From contig JAFAHZ010000021.1 in NCBI GenBank assembly GCA_019236975.1, positions 1 through 39,325 on the forward strand: DNA of 39,325 nucleotides. The letters are read 5' to 3'. The DNA comes from Vulcanimicrobiota bacterium. Lineage in GTDB: Bacteria; Vulcanimicrobiota; Vulcanimicrobiia; Vulcanimicrobiales; Vulcanimicrobiaceae. Below, one piece after another: positions 9,437 to 16,862 of the stretch. Numbering within the stretch: position 1 is the stretch's first letter; every line of letters begins with the position of its first letter. The notes beneath the pieces were generated by a model, which was not told the DNA's origin, did no database searches, and saw only the letters and a program-made list of their open reading frames with translations. A program made the translations under genes and the position numbers.

Positions 9437-9744
9437 GCGCCGTCGACGCCTCGCAAGCCGTCCGCGCCGCCGTCATTTCGTACGCCGAAACGCAGGCGCA
9501 TTTCGATATCGCACCGTTGGTCGAGCCGATCGAAATTCGCGGACCGTACGCGCTCGCCGATTGGACCGCGGGGCACAAATCGGGAGAGGTGCTGCTCGTG
9601 CGCGCGAACGGCACCTGGACGGTGATCGTGCTGCAGAACAGCTCGCTGCTCGACGCGAACTACTTACATCTGCGCTACCACGTGCCGCGCGACGACGCGG
9701 CCGCACTCGTTAAAGCGTTGTCGGCGGCCGAGAAAGCGTACTGA
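9433..9744 (+). CDS. small conserved-looking protein, unknown function
   Basis: A 103-aa protein whose GTG start overlaps the stop of the GAF/HD-GYP gene (GTGA), so the two are probably co-translated. No signal peptide or membrane segment is visible. The central part (YALADWTAGHKSGEVLLVR, then NGTWTVIVLQN) looks like a beta-sheet with repeated small and aromatic residues; similar W-x(3)-G...LL-x-R-x(2)-G-x-W patterns occur in small uncharacterised proteins, but no family is recognised. The last 35 bases overlap the 3' end of folK on the other strand. Function could be linked to the HD-GYP partner by context only. Confidence 0.6.
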   Translation: MSAVDASQAVRAAVISYAETQAHFDIAPLVEPIEIRGPYALADWTAGHKSGEVLLVRANGTWTVIVLQNSSLLDANYLHLRYHVPRDDAAALVKALSAAEKAY

Positions 9745-10186
9745 CGCCGGCGCGCTCTTCGGCCGCGAGCGCGTCCCGTGCGGGTGCGTACGCCGAGTCG
9801 ATTTCGGCCAGGGGAACGAGCACGAACGCGCGCGCAGCGAGATACGGATGCGGAACGCGCAACCCCGGCTCGTCGATGACGGAATCTCCGAAGGTCAGCA
9901 GATCGAGATCGATCGTTCGCGGTCCCCATCGCTCGCCGTTCTCGCGTCCCAAACGCTGCTCGGCATCCTTTAAGGCTTTCAACAGCGCGCGCGGCGTGAG
10001 ATCCGTCTCCAACAGCGCGACCGCGTTGACGAATTCGGGCTGATCGGTTTTTCCCCATGGCGCCGTGCGGTACAGCGAGGAACGCCGTACGATCGTGGCG
10101 AGCCTGGCGAGTTCGGTAAAACCCCGCTCGACGTTACCCGCCGGGTCGCCGAGATTCGATCCCAATCCGACGTAAGCGCGGCTCAC
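9710..10186 (-). CDS. folK: 2-amino-4-hydroxy-6-hydroxymethyldihydropteridine pyrophosphokinase
   Basis: A 158-aa HPPK that transfers pyrophosphate from ATP to 6-hydroxymethyl-dihydropterin, feeding dihydropteroate synthase. Motifs seen are AYVGLGSNLGDP at the N-terminus, SSLYRTAPWG, QPEFVNAV and RWGPRTIDLDLLTFG, with Asp93/Asp95 binding magnesium, then VPHPYLAARAFVLVPLAEI. GTG 10186 forms a GTGA overlap with the folB stop and places the family N-terminus correctly; a longer frame upstream is antisense-like sequence within folB. Last gene of the moaC-to-folK operon; its 3' end overlaps the convergent gene at 9433-9744 by 35 bases. Confidence 0.93.
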   Translation of the reverse strand: MSRAYVGLGSNLGDPAGNVERGFTELARLATIVRRSSLYRTAPWGKTDQPEFVNAVALLETDLTPRALLKALKDAEQRLGRENGERWGPRTIDLDLLTFGDSVIDEPGLRVPHPYLAARAFVLVPLAEIDSAYAPARDALAAEERAGVSTLSRPPTTL

Positions 10187-10551
10187 GGCTCGCGCCTGCG
10201 CGAGAACGTGACCGACGGCGTCGCACCGCCGAGAATACCGGGCTTGGCGATCGTGATCTCGCCCGCGCGCACGCGCGAGTCTTCGAAGAGGGCATCCAAT
10301 AGCGCCGATGCAAGCCGCTCGAGCAGCGAGAACGACGTGGTAGCGACGACGAGCAGTAAGCGGCGGTGTAAGGCGGCGTAATCGAGCGTATCGCCAAGCA
10401 CGTCGCTGCGCGCGCCGGCGTTGCCGTCGAAATCGACGACGGCATCGAGTTCGAACCACTGCGAACGTCCGCGTTCCGGCGCATCGGCGCCGTGGCGTCC
10501 CATCGCGCGCACTCCGCGCAGCGTTATCCGGGCCACTCCAGCGGCCTCCAT
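10183..10551 (-). CDS. folB: dihydroneopterin aldolase
   Basis: A 122-aa DHNA aldolase, converting dihydroneopterin to 6-hydroxymethyl-dihydropterin and glycolaldehyde. The sequence follows the family pattern: LRGVRAMGRHGADAPERGR (active-site loop), QWFELDAVVDFD, DTLDYAALHRRL, FSLLERLASALLDALF with the conserved Glu, and the catalytic lysine in ITIAKPG. The ATG at 10551 gives a 28-base overlap with folP; a GTG at 10536 (13-base overlap) is an alternative that would also fit the family. Lies between folP and folK, an arrangement common for folate operons. Confidence 0.88.
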   Translation of the reverse strand: MEAAGVARITLRGVRAMGRHGADAPERGRSQWFELDAVVDFDGNAGARSDVLGDTLDYAALHRRLLLVVATTSFSLLERLASALLDALFEDSRVRAGEITIAKPGILGGATPSVTFSRRREP

Positions 10552-11378
10552 CCGCGTACGATCGCGTCGGAGACGGCGACGGCATCTTTCGCGGCGCCCA
10601 CGTCGTGCACGCGCACGACGTCGATTCCCGCCGCAATCGCCAGTGCCGTCACGGCAACGCTGCCGAAGACGCGGTCGCGCGGCTCGCGGCCGGTCAGCTT
10701 TCCGATCGTCGATTTTCGCGACGCGCCGAGCAGCGTCGGGAAACCCAGTCCGCACAGCCGCTCGAGCGCACCCAATACGGCGATGTTGTGATCGCCGGTT
10801 TTTCCAAAACCGATTCCCGGATCGAGCAAGATGCGGTCCGGCGGCAACCCGCGCAGCACCGCGCGCGTCGCCGCATCGTCCAAGTACGCCAGGACCGCAT
10901 CGACGACGTCGCCTGCGTAGTGCGTATCGTGCTGGTTATGCATGATGACCAACGGCATGCCGAGTTCCGCTACTGCATCGAGCAGAGGGTCGGAGGCACC
11001 CCAGACGGAGTTGACGATGTCGGCACCCGCACCGTGCGCCGCGCGCGCCACCGCCGGTTTGTACGTATCCACCGAGATGGGGGCGTGCGGTAAATGCGCG
11101 CGCACTTCTTCGATGACTGGAACCACGCGCGCGATCTCGGTCGCAGCGTCGACTGGGACGTGACCGGGACGCGTCGATTCGCCGCCCAAGTCGAGGAGGT
11201 CGGCTCCCGCGCCCCACTGGACGAAGGCGTGGGCAGCGGCGGCGCGCGTTTCGTCGAGGCCGTCTCCCGAAAACGAATCCGGCGTGACGTTGACGATGCC
11301 CATGACGTACGTCCGCGCGCCCCAGACGAGTTCCGCACCGCGCGCCGCAAGCGCGCCGCGCTCAGGAGACGCTTGCAA
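10524..11378 (-). CDS. folP: dihydropteroate synthase
   Basis: A 284-aa DHPS condensing hydroxymethyl-dihydropterin pyrophosphate with p-aminobenzoate; the target of sulfonamides. TIM-barrel motifs are MGIVNVTPDSFSGDG (26-40), LLDLGGESTRPG (61-72), ISVDTYKP (101-108), LLDPGIGFGKTGDHN, LLGASRKSTIG and VRVHDV. Start is the TTG at 11378, the only initiation codon before the conserved VMGIVNVTPDSF strand that leaves a normal N-terminus; it overlaps folC by 17 bases. Nothing unusual in the sulfonamide-binding loops. Confidence 0.94.
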   Translation of the reverse strand: MQASPERGALAARGAELVWGARTYVMGIVNVTPDSFSGDGLDETRAAAAHAFVQWGAGADLLDLGGESTRPGHVPVDAATEIARVVPVIEEVRAHLPHAPISVDTYKPAVARAAHGAGADIVNSVWGASDPLLDAVAELGMPLVIMHNQHDTHYAGDVVDAVLAYLDDAATRAVLRGLPPDRILLDPGIGFGKTGDHNIAVLGALERLCGLGFPTLLGASRKSTIGKLTGREPRDRVFGSVAVTALAIAAGIDVVRVHDVGAAKDAVAVSDAIVRGWRPLEWPG

Positions 11379-12675
11379 GCTGCTCCGTGTGCCAGCGGCG
11401 CAGCGTTGCGACGACGAACGTGGAACCCGTAACGATCACGGCGTCGCCGGCCGCGGCGTTGCGTTTGGCGACTGCGAATGCATCGACGGGATCGTCGACG
11501 GCCCGTGCCGTCACGCCGATTTCGCGCGCGATCGCGAGGAGCGTCTGCGGGGGCGTTGCGGATCGGCCGGCGGCCGCGAAGGCGGTCAACGTAAACGTCC
11601 CGGGCAGCGACGCCAGCGTCGCGAGAATCTGCCGCGCGTCCTTGCTTTCCCCGATCGCGATGACGAAATGCGCGCGGCCGTCGAACGTTTCGCGCAACGA
11701 CGCGACCAACTGCTCGGCTTTCTCTGCATTGTGCGCGATATCGAACACGACCGAGGGCGCTCCACGATGGATCTCCATGCGGCCGGCCACGGTCAGCTCG
11801 TCAAAGGCAGTTTCCACTGCGGCGCGTGGGATCGTGAAACGGCGCAGTTGCTCCAATGCGACGATGGCCGTCGCAGCGTTGGCGCGCTGAAAGACGCCCA
11901 GCGCGCGTGTCTGCAGCCGGTAGCGCTCGCGCGCGGTCACGACGTCGAAAGCTTGGCGCGATTCCCACACGCGAACCGATTCTACGCGCGCGTGGTCGCT
12001 TACGCACACCATTCGCGCGCCCGCTGCAGCCGCGCACGTTTCGATCTCTCGCAGCGCGCCGGCCGGAACGCGGGCGACGACCAACGGCACGCCGCACTTG
12101 GCGATCCCGGCCTTTTCGCGCGCGATTGCCTCGATGGAATCGCCCAGCACGTCGGTATGGTCGAGCCCGACCGACGTGATTGCGGCGACGTCCGGCTTCA
12201 CGACGTTCGTCCCGTCTAGACGTCCGCCGAGACCCACTTCGATGACGGCCGCGTCGACGCGCTCGTCCGCAAAGTACGTGAATGCGAGTGCCAGCACCGT
12301 TTCGTAGTAGGTCGGCCGCCCGAAGCCGGCCGCAACGATCCGCTCGATTGCCGGCATCATCGTCTCGAGCTGCGCTGCAAAGCGTTCGCGTTCGATCGCC
12401 GTACCGTCGATACGGGCTCGTTCGGTCGCGTCGTGCAGATGTGGCTTGGTATGCAGGGCGGTTCGGTACCCCGAAGCGGTGAGCGCCGCGGCGATCATCG
12501 TGCTCGTCGAACCCTTACCGCTGGTACCGCCGACGTGGACCACGGGATACGCCAAATGCGGATCGCCCAGCTCGCGCAAGAACGCGACCATGCGGTCGAG
12601 TTTGTACGACGTGCGCGGCGAGATCGTTTCGCCGATCGTTTCGAGCAGATAGGCCGCAGCGTCGTCGAACGTCAT
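11362..12675 (-). CDS. folC: bifunctional folylpolyglutamate/dihydrofolate synthase
   Basis: A 437-aa Mur-ligase-like ATP-dependent enzyme adding glutamate to dihydropteroate or folates. P-loop HVGGTSGKGST (47-57), the TKPHLHDATERARIDG folate-binding segment, AAVIEVGLGGRLDGTNVV, TSVGLDHTDVLG, KAGIAKCGVPLV and DIAHN are all present. The C-terminal domain ends in VIVTGSTFVVATLRRW. ATG 12675 forms a 4-base ATGA overlap with the mog stop. Together with folP, folB and folK it gives most of the folate pathway; folE is not in the window. Confidence 0.94.
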   Translation of the reverse strand: MTFDDAAAYLLETIGETISPRTSYKLDRMVAFLRELGDPHLAYPVVHVGGTSGKGSTSTMIAAALTASGYRTALHTKPHLHDATERARIDGTAIERERFAAQLETMMPAIERIVAAGFGRPTYYETVLALAFTYFADERVDAAVIEVGLGGRLDGTNVVKPDVAAITSVGLDHTDVLGDSIEAIAREKAGIAKCGVPLVVARVPAGALREIETCAAAAGARMVCVSDHARVESVRVWESRQAFDVVTARERYRLQTRALGVFQRANAATAIVALEQLRRFTIPRAAVETAFDELTVAGRMEIHRGAPSVVFDIAHNAEKAEQLVASLRETFDGRAHFVIAIGESKDARQILATLASLPGTFTLTAFAAAGRSATPPQTLLAIAREIGVTARAVDDPVDAFAVAKRNAAAGDAVIVTGSTFVVATLRRWHTEQLASVS

Positions 12676-13169
12676 CCGTCCGTCACGGTGTCGGCGAGAA
12701 GCGCAAGCGCGTGCGGCAGCACCGGCAGGATCGCGTCCAGCGACTCGGCCACGGCTTTCGGGCTTCCCGGAAGATTCACGATCAAGGTGCGGTTACGCAC
12801 GCCGGCAAGCGCCCGCGAAAGCATGGCGGTCGGCGTGTGACGCAGCGATGCGGCGCGAATGGCTTCGGCGATTCCGGGCACGTCGTAGTCGAGAACGGCC
12901 GCAGTCGCCTGTGGCGTCAGGTCGCGCGGCGCTAAACCCGTTCCCCCGCTCGTCAGCACGAGCTGCGCCGCATCGGAGTCGGCAATCTCGACGAGCGCGG
13001 CCTGCAACGCCGCCGCGTCGTCGGCGATGACGAGTTCGCGCCGGACCGCGTAGGCGGGACCGAGCTTTTCCTTCATAATAGGGATGCACGCGTCGGCGCG
13101 AACGCCGCTCGCGGCGCGGTCGGAGAGGACGATCAACGCAACCGCGGGTTTGCTATCGGTCTCTGTCAT
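12672..13169 (-). CDS. molybdopterin adenylyltransferase-like MogA/MoaB
   Basis: A 165-aa molybdopterin-binding domain protein that would adenylate molybdopterin before molybdenum insertion. It carries ALIVLSDRAASGVRAD near the N-terminus, the MPT-binding loop VLTSGGTGLAPRDLTPQAT (71-89) and VNLPGSPKAVAESL (131-144), as in MogA/MoaB. Start ATG 13169 makes a 4-base ATGA overlap with moaC; the longer upstream frame is not homologous. MogA and MoaB cannot be separated by sequence alone. Linkage to moaC supports molybdenum cofactor synthesis. Confidence 0.88.
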   Translation of the reverse strand: MTETDSKPAVALIVLSDRAASGVRADACIPIMKEKLGPAYAVRRELVIADDAAALQAALVEIADSDAAQLVLTSGGTGLAPRDLTPQATAAVLDYDVPGIAEAIRAASLRHTPTAMLSRALAGVRNRTLIVNLPGSPKAVAESLDAILPVLPHALALLADTVTDG

Positions 13170-13645
13170 TTGCGCGTCCAGCGACCCGATTTTCCGCCGG
13201 TCTTTTCGAGCAAAGCGATCGACTCGATCGTGATGCCTTTGTCGACGGCTTTGGCCATGTCGTAGACGGTCAGTGCGGCAATCGATGCCGCCACCAACGC
13301 TTCGAGCTCGACGCCGGTGCGTCCGACGGTTCGCGCCTCGGTGCGGATGCGCAGCGCCCCGTCGGCCATCCAATCGAAGCGCACGTCGACGCTTGCCAAA
13401 GGCAACGTGTGAGCGAGCGGGATCAACATTCCGGTCTGCTTGGCCGCAACGATCCCCGCCAACTGCGCGGCGACCAGTGCGTCGCCCTTGGGAAGCGTCG
13501 CTTCGCGCAGCGCGCGCTGCGCCTCGGCGTTCATGCGAACCAAAGCTTGCGCCCGAGCGGTTCGCGCGCTATCGCCCTTGCGGGAGACGTCGACCATCGA
13601 AATGCTGCCGTCGGCGGCGATATGTGAGGGTTTCGGCACGGTCAT
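13166..13645 (-). CDS. moaC: cyclic pyranopterin monophosphate synthase
   Basis: A 159-aa MoaC that, with MoaA, turns GTP into cyclic pyranopterin monophosphate. Family motifs are SMVDVSRKGDSARTARA, LPKGDALVAAQLAGIVAAKQT, LIPLAHTLPLASVDV (catalytic His region), VGRTGVELEALVAAS, ALTVYDMAKAVDKGITI and LLEKTGGKSG at the C-terminus. ATG 13645 (or GTG 13639) gives the expected N-terminus SHIAADGSISMVDVS. It is divergent from the HD-GYP-like gene and the two start codons overlap in a shared CATG, so each promoter must lie within the other coding region. First gene of the moaC-mog-folCPBK operon. Confidence 0.93.
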   Translation of the reverse strand: MTVPKPSHIAADGSISMVDVSRKGDSARTARAQALVRMNAEAQRALREATLPKGDALVAAQLAGIVAAKQTGMLIPLAHTLPLASVDVRFDWMADGALRIRTEARTVGRTGVELEALVAASIAALTVYDMAKAVDKGITIESIALLEKTGGKSGRWTRK

Positions 13646-14813
13646 GAATAATCGGCTTGGACAGATGACGCTCTTCCAGGACACCGGCGGCGATCCTCGG
13701 GGCGCTGCGTCGCAGTTCGCCGACGTGCTGACGGTGTACGGCGCGATCGGCGACGCCGCGTGCGGGAATCCTCCTGGATTGGCTCTACGAAAGGCGTCTA
13801 CGGCGGTCTCCCTCGCGCGCGTCGCCGAGTGCGAACCGCACGAGTGCGACGCAATGTATTTTGCCGGTTTGCTTCACGCCGTCGGCGCCGTCGGCAACCC
13901 CGCGTATCGCAAAGACGAGCGTCTCTCCGAACGCCTGGCTCGGATGGAGAGCTGGGACACGCCGTCGATGGGGGCTCAAATCTGCGAGCACATTCCGGCG
14001 CTCCCCGCGCAAACCGCGGACATCGTTCGCTGGCAGGCGGAATGCTGGGACGGTACCGGCTATCCGGATCAGCTGCGGTGGCACGGGATCCCGAGACCGG
14101 CGATGCTGCTGGCCCTGGCCGACACCGTGGTGCGCGCCGCAGATCCCGAAGAGGCCCTCACGGCCGTTGCGATGCAGAGCGGACGCGCGTTCAGCCCCGA
14201 CATGACGCGGACGTTTACGATGTGGTTTCACGTGTCGGGCGGAGAGGCCGAAACGGCCGAACCTCCCCTGGAAGCGCTGCGCGACGTCTCTGCAGCGAGC
14301 ACGCTTGCGCTGATGGATGCCATCGCGGATCGCATCGACAAGCATAATGGGGACGAGGGCCGGTGGCGCCGCGTCGAGCGGCTGGCGACGGCTTCCGCCG
14401 CGCTGTTGAACGTCGACGCGACGGAAAACGAGCGGCTCGCCCTCGCCGTGCGTCTTTACGGTGCGGGAGAAATCGCGAAGTCGCAACAATCCGAGGCGTC
14501 CTTCGATCCGCTGGCGCGGCTCGGCATCGACGATCGTGCGGCACACGCGGTTCTCGCCGCCAAACTCGTCGAGGAGAATCCGACGCTAGGGCGGGCCGCT
14601 GCCGTCTTGCGCGCCCGCAGTGAGTGGTACGACGGAACCGGCAAACCCGACGGACTCTTTCACCGGGCGATTCCCGCCGCCGCCGGTCTGTTGGCGGCGG
14701 CGATCGCGTACGACGCGCTCGGTCACAAAGATCGCATCGATACGGCCGCCGGCACGCAGTTCGACCCGCAGACGGTCAGAGCGGTGCTCGAAGCCGCAAG
14801 GACCCGCGCGTAG
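13644..14813 (+). CDS. degenerate tandem HD-GYP-domain protein
   Basis: A 389-aa protein made of two HD-GYP-like halves. The first half keeps the frame AGLLHAVGAVGNP (about residue 73-85), where the metal-binding HD pair reads His-Ala, and later AECWDGTGYPDQL (about 129-141), where the HHE motif is replaced. The second half has VRLYGAGEIAKS in place of the HD helix (about 268) and SEWYDGTGKPDGL (about 325-337). The DGTG turn survives in both halves, yet neither half has a full metal site, so hydrolysis of cyclic dinucleotides is unlikely. ATG 13644 is the first start; ATG 13665 (MTLFQDTG) is an alternative. Directly coupled to the next gene (TAG/GTG share one base). Confidence 0.72.
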   Translation: MNNRLGQMTLFQDTGGDPRGAASQFADVLTVYGAIGDAACGNPPGLALRKASTAVSLARVAECEPHECDAMYFAGLLHAVGAVGNPAYRKDERLSERLARMESWDTPSMGAQICEHIPALPAQTADIVRWQAECWDGTGYPDQLRWHGIPRPAMLLALADTVVRAADPEEALTAVAMQSGRAFSPDMTRTFTMWFHVSGGEAETAEPPLEALRDVSAASTLALMDAIADRIDKHNGDEGRWRRVERLATASAALLNVDATENERLALAVRLYGAGEIAKSQQSEASFDPLARLGIDDRAAHAVLAAKLVEENPTLGRAAAVLRARSEWYDGTGKPDGLFHRAIPAAAGLLAAAIAYDALGHKDRIDTAAGTQFDPQTVRAVLEAARTRA

Positions 14814-15727
14814 TGATCGAGCTTCAAGAGCGGACGCGCCGCATCTCGCCGTCACGGCTGCACGAGATTCTGCTTCGGCATAATTGCGCGAGCCTCGTCG
14901 ATCCGTTCATGGGACTGCCGACGCATCTCAACTACCTCAAGCGCCACGGCATCGCTTGTCACGGCGGCGATCTTCTGGAGTGGTTCGTCCGCGTCGGTGA
15001 AGGCATCGTCGTGAACGACCTGACGATTCTGCGCGACAGCGAAGTCGCCGAGATCGTCGAGATGCTGCCGGGCCGTATCTATTCGCTCGACATGTTCAAG
15101 GCGTGGGAAGGCGTGTTTTTCAGCGAGGAGCAGTGCGTCTACTTAGGGGTGTGGCACGACAACGTCCGCAACCTTCGCAGCGACGGACAAACCGGGTTGG
15201 CGATCCTCGGCTTGTGGCGAGCGTTTTGTTACTGGCTGCAAAAGACCCAGAATGCCGACGATATGCAGGACGTTCCGCCATCGGAGCTCGCGTGGTCCTA
15301 CATTCGACAGACCGAACAGTGGGTGATTGCCAATATGCGCCGCAATACGGTGCGCCAGACCGACGTGCTGACGACCGTTGCGGCCCAGAAGGCCGACGCA
15401 CTGTTTTTGTGCCCGCCGGCGCGCAACTCGTTTCGCAGTGCCGACGCCCGCATTTGGATGTGGGAAGCGTGGTGGCAAGGCAACCCGTACTTTACGATCG
15501 AGCACGCCTATCGCGATTCGCTCTTCGGCGCTCGAGCGGCCGATCCGCCGTCGTACGCACGCGCGTTCGCGAGCGTACTCGAGCACGCGGAAGCCTATCC
15601 CGTTCTCGTGGTCCAAACGACCGAGCAGCGTTTGGGCGACGTCGAGAGTCTCGTTCGCAACGCGCGGCGCAAGGTCGAGATCCTCGCCCCGCACTCCTAC
15701 GAAATGTACCTCGTCGCTACGAATTAG
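14813..15727 (+). CDS. D12-class DNA methyltransferase-like protein with altered motif IV
   Basis: A 304-aa soluble protein. The N-terminal part (NCASLVDPFMGLPTHL, about 24-39, then LKRHGIACHGGDLLEWF) resembles the AdoMet-binding motif I and following acidic position of D12-class adenine methyltransferases (pattern LxxPFxGxGS...). Where such enzymes carry DPPY it has ADALFLCPPARNSF (about 193-206), so the Asp and Tyr of the catalytic motif are not conserved. The end (VEILAPHSYEMYLVATN) matches the E-x-L-I-x-N strand. An N-terminal region of about 50 residues is rich in Trp/Phe. GTG 14813 overlaps the previous stop by one base. Other Rossmann-fold methyltransferases are possible; assignment is tentative. 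Confidence 0.5.
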   Translation: MIELQERTRRISPSRLHEILLRHNCASLVDPFMGLPTHLNYLKRHGIACHGGDLLEWFVRVGEGIVVNDLTILRDSEVAEIVEMLPGRIYSLDMFKAWEGVFFSEEQCVYLGVWHDNVRNLRSDGQTGLAILGLWRAFCYWLQKTQNADDMQDVPPSELAWSYIRQTEQWVIANMRRNTVRQTDVLTTVAAQKADALFLCPPARNSFRSADARIWMWEAWWQGNPYFTIEHAYRDSLFGARAADPPSYARAFASVLEHAEAYPVLVVQTTEQRLGDVESLVRNARRKVEILAPHSYEMYLVATN

Positions 15728-15921
15728 TGGCGGGCAGGCGTTCCGCTTTGGAACCGCGCCCAAATCAAACACAACAGAGCGAGGCCCCAGCAGACGATCA
15801 AATGAGTCGTGTGATGCGCGTGGCCGGTCCCCGACTGGGTGAACCAATTAACGATGCCCAGCCAATAGAGAACGCCGAGCACGACGAAGACGACTGCAAG
15901 AAGGATGGCGATCGATTTCAC
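15724..15921 (-). CDS. small membrane protein, unknown function
   Basis: A 65-aa protein with two predicted membrane helices (KSIAILLAVVFVVLGVLYWL and LIVCWGLALLCLIWARF) joined by a short polar, histidine-rich loop (SGTGHAHHTTH). GTG 15921 overlaps the uppP stop in a GTGA junction, so it is most likely translated with uppP. The histidine cluster in the loop could bind a metal, but this is only a suggestion. The stop overlaps the convergent D12-like gene by 4 bases. No family recognised with confidence. Confidence 0.65.
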   Translation of the reverse strand: MKSIAILLAVVFVVLGVLYWLGIVNWFTQSGTGHAHHTTHLIVCWGLALLCLIWARFQSGTPARH

Positions 15922-16775
15922 GTGATGACTCCCATGCGTGCGAGAACGAAACAGACGATACCCGCAATCAGGCAATACCACCCGAACGGGCGAAGGTCGT
16001 TGGAACGAAAGTAGCGCGTCAGGAATGCCACCGAGAGATAGGCGGCGACGCCGGCCGCGATGCCCCCGGCAATCGCTTGAACCAGCACGACGTGCGCGCC
16101 GGGCACGAACAGCTTCGGCATCTCCAGCAGCGCGGCGGCTAAAATGACGGGGGTCGCGAGCAGAAACGAAAAGCGGGCCGCGTTAGGGTGGTCGAGCCCG
16201 CACAGCAAACCCGCGACGATGGATGCGCCCGAACGCGAAATGCCCGGCAGCAGCGCGAACGACTGAGCCAATCCCACCAGCAAACTTTGGAAGTAACTCA
16301 TCGCTTCGATCGGACGTCCGTTCGTTTCGGACGCTTCGTCGCGACGGCGAAGATATTCGCCCAGAAACATCACGCCGCCGTTGACGGCGAGGAACGCGGC
16401 GGCCGGCGCGGGGCTTCCAAAGAGCTCGCGCACTGGATGCTCGAGTACGACGCCGAGGATGCCGACGGGGATCGTACCGACGACCAGCCTCCAGCCAACC
16501 CGTTCCTCCGCGTCGTCGCTGAGGCGCCCGCGAACGACGCTTGCAACGAGCGCACGCACGATTGCGTACCACTCGACGCGGTAGAACGCGACGAGTGCGA
16601 GCGCGGTTCCTAAATGCAGGACGACGACGAAGGCGAGAAACGAGGGGGCCGACCGGTCGATGTTGTTCCAATGCAGGACTGCCGGCAGAAGGATCGTGTG
16701 ACCGAGGCTCGATACCGGGAACAGCTCCGAAACGCCCTGTAAGAGCGCCAGCACGAGCGCCTGTATGAAGGTCAC
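15918..16775 (-). CDS. uppP: undecaprenyl-diphosphatase (UppP/BacA)
   Basis: A 285-aa multi-pass membrane phosphatase that dephosphorylates undecaprenyl diphosphate to recycle the lipid carrier of peptidoglycan synthesis. The (E/Q)xxxE signature appears as QGVSELFPVSSLGHT and the second conserved motif as LPGISRSGASIVAG; several hydrophobic helices follow. GTG 16775 gives the N-terminus VTFIQALVLALLQG; an upstream TTG adds seven residues without homology. Only 87 bases separate it from the divergent PilZ gene. A small 65-aa membrane protein is coupled downstream. Confidence 0.94.
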   Translation of the reverse strand: MTFIQALVLALLQGVSELFPVSSLGHTILLPAVLHWNNIDRSAPSFLAFVVVLHLGTALALVAFYRVEWYAIVRALVASVVRGRLSDDAEERVGWRLVVGTIPVGILGVVLEHPVRELFGSPAPAAAFLAVNGGVMFLGEYLRRRDEASETNGRPIEAMSYFQSLLVGLAQSFALLPGISRSGASIVAGLLCGLDHPNAARFSFLLATPVILAAALLEMPKLFVPGAHVVLVQAIAGGIAAGVAAYLSVAFLTRYFRSNDLRPFGWYCLIAGIVCFVLARMGVIT

Positions 16776-16862
16776 GGCGCACCGGTTACGCGGCAACGCG
16801 CGGTGCCGCCTCCTCGGCGCTCGTGGGGGAGGATTGCCCCCGCGTGGCTAAGGCCGACCGCT

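Noticed and set aside
10459-10478. GAAC...GTTC inverted repeat as another LexA-type box
   Set aside because: The half-sites are separated by six bases, not four, and it lies inside folB without a promoter.
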